Shown piece by piece: positions 7,395 to 12,560 of a DNA stretch of 12,560 nucleotides. The position numbers and the translations under genes are program-made. Numbering within the stretch: position 1 is the first letter of the stretch; each line of letters begins with the position of its first letter. The notes beneath the pieces are model-generated. The model saw nothing but the letters and a program-made list of their open reading frames with translations. It had not been told where the DNA came from and did not search any database. The stretch is from a bacterium (lineage in GTDB: Bacteria > Oederibacteriota > Muellerivitia > Muellerivitales > Muellerivitaceae), in contig JAICXI010000010.1 of the NCBI GenBank assembly GCA_025980505.1, positions 1-12,560 on the forward strand, written 5' to 3'.

Positions 7395-8087
7395 ATGATG
7401 ATCCAGGCCTTCCACCTTACGAAAATCCATCCCTCGGGTGTCAAGGTCCTGGACGACGCTTATTTCTCGGCCCCCGAGGGTTCTTTCGTGGTGGTGGTGG
7501 GGGAAAGCCGGACCGGCAAAAGCACCTTCCTTAAGATGCTGGGCGGCGAGGAGAAACCCACGTCCGGCGTCCTCAAGATCGACCATAAGGATATCTACCA
7601 CCTTCCGGAGCCGGAACGGCGCCGGTGGCTTTCCGACGTGGGGATGGTTTTCCCGGACCTGAAACTTTTCCCCGACAAGACCGTGGAGGAAAACATCCAC
7701 TTCATCCTCCAGGTCAAAGGCGCTTCCGGGGACGGTGAGAAGGAAGCCATCGTCCAACTGCTCTCCAGGGCGGGCCTGGCCGCCAAGGTCCAATCCAGGC
7801 CCGCGGACCTCTCCTCCGGCGAACAACGCATGCTGCTGGCGCTCCGGGCGATGATTTTCAGGCCCCGGCTCCTTTTGGCGGACGAGCCCTTCCAGGGATT
7901 GGACGGGAAGGCTTTTTCCACCTTGTTCCATTTTTTCGCCGAACTCAACAAGTCCGGCAGCACGGTGGTGGTTTCGACCCAGCAAGCCTCCCTGATGGAA
8001 GAGGCGGGAAAGAACGGCATGGGAGCTTCCATCCAATGGGTCAAACTGGAGAACGGCAAATTCCTTCCCCTGGAGGCGGTGGCGTGA
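7395..8087 (+). CDS. ftsE: Cell division ATP-binding protein FtsE, with degenerate ATPase motifs
   Basis: This 230-residue ABC ATPase is cytoplasmic, pairs with FtsX and normally drives periplasmic amidase activation at the septum. Walker A is intact (GESRTGKST, K42), as are Walker B (LLLADEP, D163/E164) and the D-loop (GLD, 168-170). LFPDKTVEENI (91-101) corresponds to the FtsE hallmark PDRTVYENV, which with ftsX directly downstream makes the family call firm. Three conserved ATPase positions differ: the Q-loop reads VGMVFPD with P87 in place of Gln; the signature reads LSSGEQ with S141 in place of Gly; and the switch region reads VVSTQQ with Q196 in place of His. The frame is unbroken. ATG codons at 7395 and 7398 are both possible, with GGAG at 7381-7384. 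The stop overlaps the ftsX start by four bases. Confidence 0.88.
   Translation: MMIQAFHLTKIHPSGVKVLDDAYFSAPEGSFVVVVGESRTGKSTFLKMLGGEEKPTSGVLKIDHKDIYHLPEPERRRWLSDVGMVFPDLKLFPDKTVEENIHFILQVKGASGDGEKEAIVQLLSRAGLAAKVQSRPADLSSGEQRMLLALRAMIFRPRLLLADEPFQGLDGKAFSTLFHFFAELNKSGSTVVVSTQQASLMEEAGKNGMGASIQWVKLENGKFLPLEAVA
8072..8076 (+). promoter_or_regulatory. Ribosome binding site of ftsX
   Basis: GGAGG inside the ftsE 3' end lies seven bases before GTG 8084. It decides the ftsX start: the GTG shares GTGA with the ftsE stop codon, so the two genes are likely translationally coupled. A longer frame from 8036 would only add ftsE shadow sequence. Confidence 0.7.
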
Positions 8088-8986
8088 ACGGTTTTTCCAG
8101 GCTGTTCTTCGTTCTGAAGGAGGGGTTTCTCCAGTTCCTGCGGACGCGCGGCTTGTCCACGGCCGTGGTGGTCATCGTGGCCGCCACCCTCCTTCAATTG
8201 TCCCTTTTTCTCGGCCTTTCCCGGGTCCTGGACCGGGCCCTGGTTTCGGCGCGGGAAAAATTCGAAATGGCCGTTTTCCTCTCCCCTTCGGCGGAGGCTT
8301 CGGACCTGAAGCGGATCCAGGACCTGCTCAATTCCGATCCCCGGGTGGCGTCGGCCAAGCTGGTGACCAAGGACCAGGCCCTGGAGGAATTCCGGAAGGA
8401 TCCCGAAATCGACAAGATGGTCCAGGCCCTGGGGGAAAACCCCCTGACCGATTCCTTCACCGTCGCCTTGAAAAAGGACGCGTCGGGGAAGCTGGACGAC
8501 CTGGCCTCCCGGCTCAAAAGCGACCCCCAAGTCGAGGAAGTGGATTACGGCAAGAACGAGTGGGAAACAGTGGCCAACCTGAGCCGGATCGTCCGTTGGG
8601 TGGGATTGGCCGTGGGAGGCTTCATTTTTTTAACGGCGCTTTTCATCGTCTCCAACACGCTGACCCTGGCCCTTTGGGCCCGCCGGGAGGACATGATCCT
8701 TTTGGCCCGCATGGGGGCCCCGACCTGGATGCGCTGGGGTCCCTATCTGTGGGAAGGGATCCTTCAGGGCTTCCTAGGGGGGGTGGTGGTGGTGGCCTTG
8801 CTGGAAGTAATCCGGCACGGGGCCGGTCCGGCCCTGCAGAAATACGGCGGGATCGACATCCTGTTGGGCCTTCCACCGGAGGAATGGCGGAGCCTTTATT
8901 CCACCTTGGTCCTTTTGGGGGTGGTTCTGGGGGTTTTCGGAGCTTTCCTGGCCCTTCAAAAGAAGTGGGTGAGGGAACTGTCCTAA
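8084..8986 (+). CDS. ftsX: Cell division protein FtsX
   Basis: The product is 300 residues, the usual FtsX length. FtsX is the inner-membrane partner of FtsE and transmits its nucleotide-driven movement to a periplasmic hydrolase regulator. Its layout is canonical: membrane segment 1 (about 24-46), an extracytoplasmic domain (about 47-168) with SDPRVASAKLVTKDQALEEF and ALGENPLTDSFTV, then segments 2 (about 171-195), 3 (about 222-243) and 4 (about 273-292). The FtsX-type loop NTLTLALWARREDMILLARM and GAPTWMRWGPYLWEGILQG (residues 191-229) correspond to the family's RRxEIxIMxLVGA...EG region. The start is GTG 8084, overlapping the ftsE stop. An envC-like gene follows, suggesting that the partner of the extracytoplasmic loop is that coiled-coil protein. 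Confidence 0.93.
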   Translation: MNGFSRLFFVLKEGFLQFLRTRGLSTAVVVIVAATLLQLSLFLGLSRVLDRALVSAREKFEMAVFLSPSAEASDLKRIQDLLNSDPRVASAKLVTKDQALEEFRKDPEIDKMVQALGENPLTDSFTVALKKDASGKLDDLASRLKSDPQVEEVDYGKNEWETVANLSRIVRWVGLAVGGFIFLTALFIVSNTLTLALWARREDMILLARMGAPTWMRWGPYLWEGILQGFLGGVVVVALLEVIRHGAGPALQKYGGIDILLGLPPEEWRSLYSTLVLLGVVLGVFGAFLALQKKWVRELS

Positions 8987-8996
8987 AAAAAGAGAA

Positions 8997-9125
8997 TCCT
9001 GAATTAGGAATTATGAATTTTGAATTGTGGAAGAATCCGCGGGACGGGTTCTGTTTTCTTAAAATAAACGAAGCAAAGGTCAGGAATTTTCACGAAGTGA
9101 AAATGTCCACAATTCACAATCCACG
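8997..9125. repeat. AT-rich inverted-repeat island between ftsX and envC
   Basis: This AT-rich patch contrasts with the GC-rich genes on both sides. GAATTGTGGA (9022-9031) and TCCACAATTC (9106-9115) are perfect inverted copies 74 bases apart. The left side reads GAATTAGGAATTATGAATTT before its arm, and the right side continues into CACAATCCACG and tandem ATTCAAA units. Such GAATTATGAATTTTGAATT-type elements are, from memory, common intergenic repeats in many unrelated bacteria. The right side runs into the envC coding sequence and encodes its N-terminal residues. Confidence 0.6.
9086..9104 (+). promoter_or_regulatory. Perfect hairpin covering the envC start codon
   Basis: ATTTTCAC (9086-9093) and GTGAAAAT (9097-9104) pair fully around GAA. 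The right arm contains the first two bases of the ATG at 9103, and no good Shine-Dalgarno is visible upstream, so folding of the mRNA could limit initiation. It may equally be just part of the repeat island. Confidence 0.4.
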
Positions 9126-10347
9126 ATTCAAAATTCAAAATTTGCTTTTCTTTGCCTTCCTCCTCCTGCCTTTCCCGCTTCCCCTTGGCGCCCAGGACGC
9201 GCCCGCCGCCCCGGCCGCCGATGTGGGCCAGATCAAGAAAAACCTCCATCAGAACAAGAAGGACCTGGCCGACATCGAGCAAAAGCTGAAGAAGGCCAAG
9301 GAGAAACAACGGCAGGCCCAACTCAAGGAAAAACACGTTTTGAACCGGCTCCAGCAGGTGGACCAGGTATTGGGGCGGCTCCAGCGGGAAAAGGAATCCA
9401 ACCAGGAATACCTGGAGGCCACCCGGCAGCACTTGGAGCGGCTTCAAAGCAGTATCGGCGACAATCGTCTCCAATTGGGCCAAGACCGGGAACTGCTCAA
9501 GCGCAGGCTCCGGGACCTTTACCGCATGTCCTTCCGGACCCCTTTTTTAGGGGGCATCCTGGATTCGGAAAGCTTCGGGGACCTGGCCCGGAAATTGAAA
9601 TTCGAAATGCTCCTGGCGGAAAGCAACGGGAAGCTTTTGGATCAAACCCTGGAGAACGAGCGGAAATTGGAGCATTCCTCCAACGAATGGTCGAGGGCCC
9701 AGGACCGCAAGCAAAGGCTGGTTTCAGCCTTGAGTCGGCAGCAGTCCAACTATTCCCGGGAGAGGAAGAACCGCAGCCGTTTGCTGACCTCCATCCAGCA
9801 CCAACAAGCCATGACGGAACAAACGATCTCGGACCTGAGCGAGGCGGCCCAGGCGCTCCAGTCCAAAATCTCCCTCTTCCTCAAACAGGCCGCCGACGCC
9901 CAGAAACAATCCTCCTGGACGCCGGCCGGGAACGGTTTGATGGTGAAGCGTGGCAAGGTACCTTGGCCCGTATCCGGCCAAATCATCTCGTTCTTCGGCA
10001 GGCACAGGAGCCGCGAGCTGTTCAATGCGGTAGTCGACAACTCCGGAATCCAGGTCCGGGCGGCCCCGGGGACGCCCTTCCACGCGGTGGCCGCGGGCCT
10101 GGTGCGTTACGCCGACTGGTTCAAGGGCTATGGAAAGTTGGTGATTTTGGACCATGGGCAGGGGTATTATTCTCTCTACGCCCAGGCCGCCGAATTGAAC
10201 GTCTCCGAGGGCGAAAAGGTGGCCGCGGGACAGATCCTGGGGACGGTGGGGGATACGGGGTCGCTGGTGGGAACCAGTCTGTATTTTGAAATCCGCAAAA
10301 ACGGAGTTCCGCAAGACCCCTTGCATTGGTTGAAGCACCGACAATAA
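9103..10347 (+). CDS. envC: EnvC-like murein hydrolase activator (coiled coil plus degenerate LytM/M23 domain)
   Basis: The 414-residue periplasmic protein has a signal peptide (R8/K10, then a hydrophobic core at about 13-27, likely cleaved after GA at 30). A long coiled coil rich in K, E, Q and R follows, at about 41-145 and 180-265, then a C-terminal M23/LytM fold at about 287-412. The fold is recognisable from PVSGQIISFFGR, VRAAPGTPFHAVAAGLVRYA, GYGKLVILDHGQGYYSLYA, VSEGEKVAAGQILGTVGDTG and SLYFEIRKNG. The zinc ligands of active M23 peptidases are missing: YAQA stands in place of YAHL, SLYFE in place of HLHFE, and the first HxxxD site is absent. E. coli EnvC has the same state (SLYFEIR) and activates AmiA/AmiB under FtsEX control. 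ATG 9103 is chosen because it places the signal peptide at the terminus; GTG 9097 and ATG 9013 are in-frame alternatives. It lies directly after ftsX. Confidence 0.88.
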   Translation: MSTIHNPRFKIQNLLFFAFLLLPFPLPLGAQDAPAAPAADVGQIKKNLHQNKKDLADIEQKLKKAKEKQRQAQLKEKHVLNRLQQVDQVLGRLQREKESNQEYLEATRQHLERLQSSIGDNRLQLGQDRELLKRRLRDLYRMSFRTPFLGGILDSESFGDLARKLKFEMLLAESNGKLLDQTLENERKLEHSSNEWSRAQDRKQRLVSALSRQQSNYSRERKNRSRLLTSIQHQQAMTEQTISDLSEAAQALQSKISLFLKQAADAQKQSSWTPAGNGLMVKRGKVPWPVSGQIISFFGRHRSRELFNAVVDNSGIQVRAAPGTPFHAVAAGLVRYADWFKGYGKLVILDHGQGYYSLYAQAAELNVSEGEKVAAGQILGTVGDTGSLVGTSLYFEIRKNGVPQDPLHWLKHRQ

Positions 10348-10387
10348 AATCAGACTTCATCCTGGATTCGAGTTTTCAGTTGCCGGC

Positions 10388-10412
10388 TTTTTTTAATCGA
10401 CGATTAAAAAAA
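10388..10412. repeat. 25-base perfect palindrome between envC and ctpA
   Basis: TTTTTTTAATCG (10388-10399) and CGATTAAAAAAA (10401-10412) are exact inverted arms around a single A. As RNA it gives an 11-base-pair, mostly A-U stem with loop GAC. It lacks the GC stem with trailing U-run of a + strand terminator. It could be a binding site for a dimeric regulator, an mRNA stem or a bidirectional transcription end. Confidence 0.6.
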
Positions 10413-10420
10413 CCCTTCAC

Positions 10421-10448
10421 TTGAAACGAAGAACTCAAAACTTAAAAC
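10421..10448 (+). promoter_or_regulatory. Weak sigma70-like promoter candidate upstream of ctpA, in an AT-rich repeat
   Basis: TTGAAA (10421-10426), a 16-base spacer and TAAAAC (10443-10448) resemble a poor -35/-10 pair. It lies just after the palindrome and before the ctpA ribosome binding site. The overlapping GAACTCAAAACTTAAAACTT (10431-10450) is itself like a common AT-rich intergenic repeat, so the match may be chance. Confidence 0.2.
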
Positions 10449-10460
10449 TTTAGCCTGCTT

Positions 10461-10465
10461 GGAGG
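10461..10465 (+). promoter_or_regulatory. Ribosome binding site of the S41 peptidase gene
   Basis: GGAGG lies five bases before ATG 10471. It rules out the in-frame TTG at 10459, which would overlap this site. Confidence 0.75.
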
Positions 10466-10470
10466 AATTT

Positions 10471-12072
10471 ATGGACCGCCGCCCGTCGTTGCTGACAACG
10501 GCCTTTTTATTGATCGCCCTTTCGGGAGTGAGTTTCGCCGCCGGTGCGGCCACCCAATCGGCCACGCACAAGGAAAACAACGAGGAGGTCTACAAATACC
10601 TGAACCCCTTCGTGGACGCCCTTTCCATCATCCGGGAAAAGTACGTGGACGTGGACAAGACCGACCCCAAGACCCTGATTTACGGCGCCTTGCAGGGCAT
10701 GGTCAATACCCTGGACCCCTTTAGCCAGTTCATGCCGCCCGAGGACTATAAGGAAATGCAGACCGAAACCTCCGGAAAGTTCGGCGGGCTGGGCATCGAG
10801 ATCGCCATCAAGGACGAACGCCTTACGGTCATTTCCCCCATTGAGGGCACACCCGCGGACCGGGCCGGCATCAAAGCCGGCGACAAGATCGTCAAGATCA
10901 ACGACGAACCCACCGACAACATGACCATCAACGACGCGGTCAAGCGCCTGCGCGGGAAGGTGGGCACCAAGGTGGCCATTACCATCGCCCGGGAAGGGAT
11001 GGCCGAGCCCTTCAACGTCTCGCTGGTCCGGGACGACATCAAGATCGAAAGCATCCACTCCTACATGCTGCCCCACGACATCGGGTACGTCCGCATCACC
11101 GAGTTCATCGAGAACACCACGGACGACTTCGTCAAGGCCGTGGAAAACCTCCAAAAACAGGCCCCGCTGAAGGGGCTGGTCATCGACCTGCGCAACGACC
11201 CGGGCGGCCTTTTAAACGAGGCGGTGGGGGTTTCGGATTATTTCGGCAAAAAGGGCGACATGATCGTATCCACCAAGGGCCGCAGCGAGAACCAAACCCA
11301 GGAATTCCACGCTTCGGACGGGGAGAAATTCGACAGGAAGGAACCCGTGGTGGTAATGGTCAACGAGGGAAGCGCCTCGGGCGCGGAAATCGTGGCGGGC
11401 GCCCTCAAGGACTGGAAAAGGGCGGTCCTCATCGGCTCCAAGACCTTTGGAAAGGGGTCGGTGCAGACCATCCTGCCGCTGGACAACAGCGATGGGGCGG
11501 CCCTCCGGCTCACCATGGCCAAGTACTACACCCCTTCGGGCGTCTGCATCCACGGCATCGGCATCGAGCCGGACCTGGACTTGCGGAACCACGACCTTTC
11601 CGAGTCCACCATCCGGGTTTACAGCAAGCAAATGGTGGAGAAGTTCGCCACCCAGCTCATCAAGGAAGGCGTGGACGCGGATAAAAGCACCGAGATCACT
11701 CCGGCGATCATGGAGCGGTTCGACGCCTATTGCCTGAAGAACGTCAAGAAGATCGACAAGGAAGAATTGAAAAAAGACCACGACTACCTGAAAAACAGCC
11801 TCTATGTGGAACTGATCCGCCAGAAGCTGGGGGAAAAGGACGCCCGAAAGCTGGCGGTGCTGCGCGACCCGCAGGTTTTGGTGGCCGAACAAATCGTTGA
11901 GAACGGCGGCAAGATCAGCCGGCAATTGTTGGCCCAATACCCCAAACGCAAGGACACGGGAATCGCCGGGGAAAAGAAGCTCGAGCAGGAACGCGCCCAG
12001 AAGAACGGCTCGGACGACGGCCAGGATCCGAAAAAAGACGATCCGGATGACCAACCGAAAGACGGGAAATAA
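10471..12072 (+). CDS. ctpA: S41 family C-terminal processing peptidase (CtpA-like)
   Basis: The product is 533 residues. CtpA-type proteases act in the periplasm and trim or degrade proteins from the C-terminus, often peptidoglycan hydrolases. The domain order is a signal peptide or anchor (about 5-25), an N-terminal helical region with IIREKYVD and LDPFSQFMPPEDY (about 81-93), a PDZ domain with GKFGGLGIEI and GTPADRAGIKAGDKIVKIN (about 102-186), and the S41 core with GYVRITEF, LVIDLRNDPGG and MVNEGSASGAEIVAGALKDW. Matching the E. coli Prc residues S430/D441/K455 by spacing gives S303, D314 and K328 (TFGKG), so the catalytic set is present. After the core, about 160 residues end in a strongly charged K/D/E/Q tail (about 490-533). 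It follows envC by 123 bases and precedes a membrane-anchored protein gene. Confidence 0.94.
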   Translation: MDRRPSLLTTAFLLIALSGVSFAAGAATQSATHKENNEEVYKYLNPFVDALSIIREKYVDVDKTDPKTLIYGALQGMVNTLDPFSQFMPPEDYKEMQTETSGKFGGLGIEIAIKDERLTVISPIEGTPADRAGIKAGDKIVKINDEPTDNMTINDAVKRLRGKVGTKVAITIAREGMAEPFNVSLVRDDIKIESIHSYMLPHDIGYVRITEFIENTTDDFVKAVENLQKQAPLKGLVIDLRNDPGGLLNEAVGVSDYFGKKGDMIVSTKGRSENQTQEFHASDGEKFDRKEPVVVMVNEGSASGAEIVAGALKDWKRAVLIGSKTFGKGSVQTILPLDNSDGAALRLTMAKYYTPSGVCIHGIGIEPDLDLRNHDLSESTIRVYSKQMVEKFATQLIKEGVDADKSTEITPAIMERFDAYCLKNVKKIDKEELKKDHDYLKNSLYVELIRQKLGEKDARKLAVLRDPQVLVAEQIVENGGKISRQLLAQYPKRKDTGIAGEKKLEQERAQKNGSDDGQDPKKDDPDDQPKDGK

Positions 12073-12080
12073 GGCGGGCT

Positions 12081-12560
12081 TTGGGCTTTTCCAACGGGCA
12101 AGGGGGCGGTCTCCGGGCTTCTATGACGGTCCTCCTGGCTTCCGGCTTGGCCCTGGCGGTCGTGGCCGCGGCGATCTGGCGTTACCTCCAGCCGCCGCCG
12201 GCCGGACAGGGGCCGCTCCCGACGCTGCCGGCCGTTCCCTCCGCGGCTTTCCCGGGTGACCCGGCCGAGGCCACGGAAAAACTCCTTCAAACCCTGAACC
12301 AAAAGCTGGAATCCCTCGACTTGTTGAAGCTCCTTTCCCGCGAAGTTGAAACCCGGTCCGCCACGGTCCGGGGAAAGGCCTTCCCCACCTACCGGGAACA
12401 GTTCCGCCTGCCCCTGCGTTACTCGGCCGGCGAGCTGGCCCGGGTGTTGGACGACGCGGGGCGGGCGTTGGGGGCCCGATTGGCGTCCCAGCCCGCCACG
12501 GTTTACGGGAACGACGGCAGCATCCGTTACGATTGTTCGTTCGTTTACGATTCCGAATGG
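12081..12560 (+). CDS. Membrane-anchored protein, N-terminal fragment; possibly YibQ-like divergent polysaccharide deacetylase
   Basis: The frame is open to the window end with no stop codon. Two starts are possible: TTG 12081, with AAGG overlapping the ctpA stop and six bases of spacing, or ATG 12123, which lacks a clear ribosome binding site. From ATG 12123 there are 146 codons. The protein begins with one hydrophobic segment (VLLASGLALAVVAAAIW), then a proline-rich linker, then a soluble part with LLQTLNQKLESLDLLKLLSR, FRLPLRYSAGELARVLDDAG and GSIRYDCSFVYDSEW. No catalytic motif lies inside the window. In many diderm bacteria an envC-ctpA pair is followed by a YibQ-type deacetylase gene whose N-terminal part is poorly conserved; the call rests on that position alone. 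It is probably translated together with ctpA. Confidence 0.4.
   Translation, partial: MGFSNGQGGGLRASMTVLLASGLALAVVAAAIWRYLQPPPAGQGPLPTLPAVPSAAFPGDPAEATEKLLQTLNQKLESLDLLKLLSREVETRSATVRGKAFPTYREQFRLPLRYSAGELARVLDDAGRALGARLASQPATVYGNDGSIRYDCSFVYDSEW

Noticed and set aside
8036..8083. Longer ftsX start inside ftsE
   Set aside because: GTG 8084 has GGAGG at the right distance and overlaps the ftsE stop; the extra 16 residues are ftsE shadow with no FtsX similarity.
8560..9102. Upstream extension of the envC frame inside ftsX
   Set aside because: It overlaps the well-supported ftsX in another frame, is G/R/P-rich with no domain, and would place the signal peptide in the middle of the protein.
10459..10470. 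TTG start four codons before the S41 gene ATG
   Set aside because: It overlaps the GGAGG that serves ATG 10471.
11212..12054. 280-codon minus-strand frame within ctpA
   Set aside because: Antisense shadow of a gene with a complete catalytic set; it has no recognisable domain.

Overview
The window is GC-rich DNA from a bacterium that is probably diderm (Gram-negative type). The evidence is a complete FtsE-FtsX-EnvC-like set with a degenerate, amidase-activator-type LytM domain, followed by a CtpA-like S41 protease. Nothing visible fixes the phylum. The gene order resembles two blocks known separately in other bacteria, recX-alaS-ruvX-mltG and ftsE-ftsX-envC-ctpA, so a deltaproteobacterium-like lineage or an uncultured candidate phylum are both possible. 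All genes run on the + strand. No tRNA, rRNA, CRISPR array or transposase gene was seen.

Layout. Bases 1-339 are the 3' end of an NHL-repeat (beta-propeller) protein. Next come recX (450-962), alaS (1084-3756) and ruvX/yqgF (3806-4240), followed by a weak terminator-like hairpin. A different-looking patch at 4241-4908 holds a DUF559-type nuclease-fold gene broken by an in-frame TAG and lying between two palindromic GC repeats. The cell-wall section begins with mltG (4909-5928), then an MFS transporter (5978-7183) and a 211-base palindrome-rich gap. After the gap come ftsE (7395-8087), ftsX (8084-8986, four-base overlap with ftsE), an AT-rich inverted-repeat island, an envC-like murein hydrolase activator (9103-10347), a 25-base perfect palindrome, an S41 processing protease (10471-12072), and the start of a membrane-anchored protein cut by the window end.

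How they work together. MltG sets glycan-strand ends. FtsEX transmits an ATP-driven signal across the inner membrane to the periplasmic EnvC-like coiled coil, which would switch on amidases during septum splitting. A CtpA-type protease commonly controls the levels of periplasmic peptidoglycan hydrolases. The final partial gene may be a YibQ-like (divergent polysaccharide deacetylase) protein, judged by position only. The first four genes are DNA repair and translation housekeeping.

Most notable points. FtsE has an intact frame and Walker motifs, but the Q-loop glutamine, the second glycine of the signature and the switch histidine are all replaced. The DUF559 gene carries a premature amber codon within a repeat-bounded insert. 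Several gaps hold short repeats of kinds I recall from unrelated genomes, and one of them supplies the start region of the EnvC-like protein. I see no convincing wholly new multi-gene system here.
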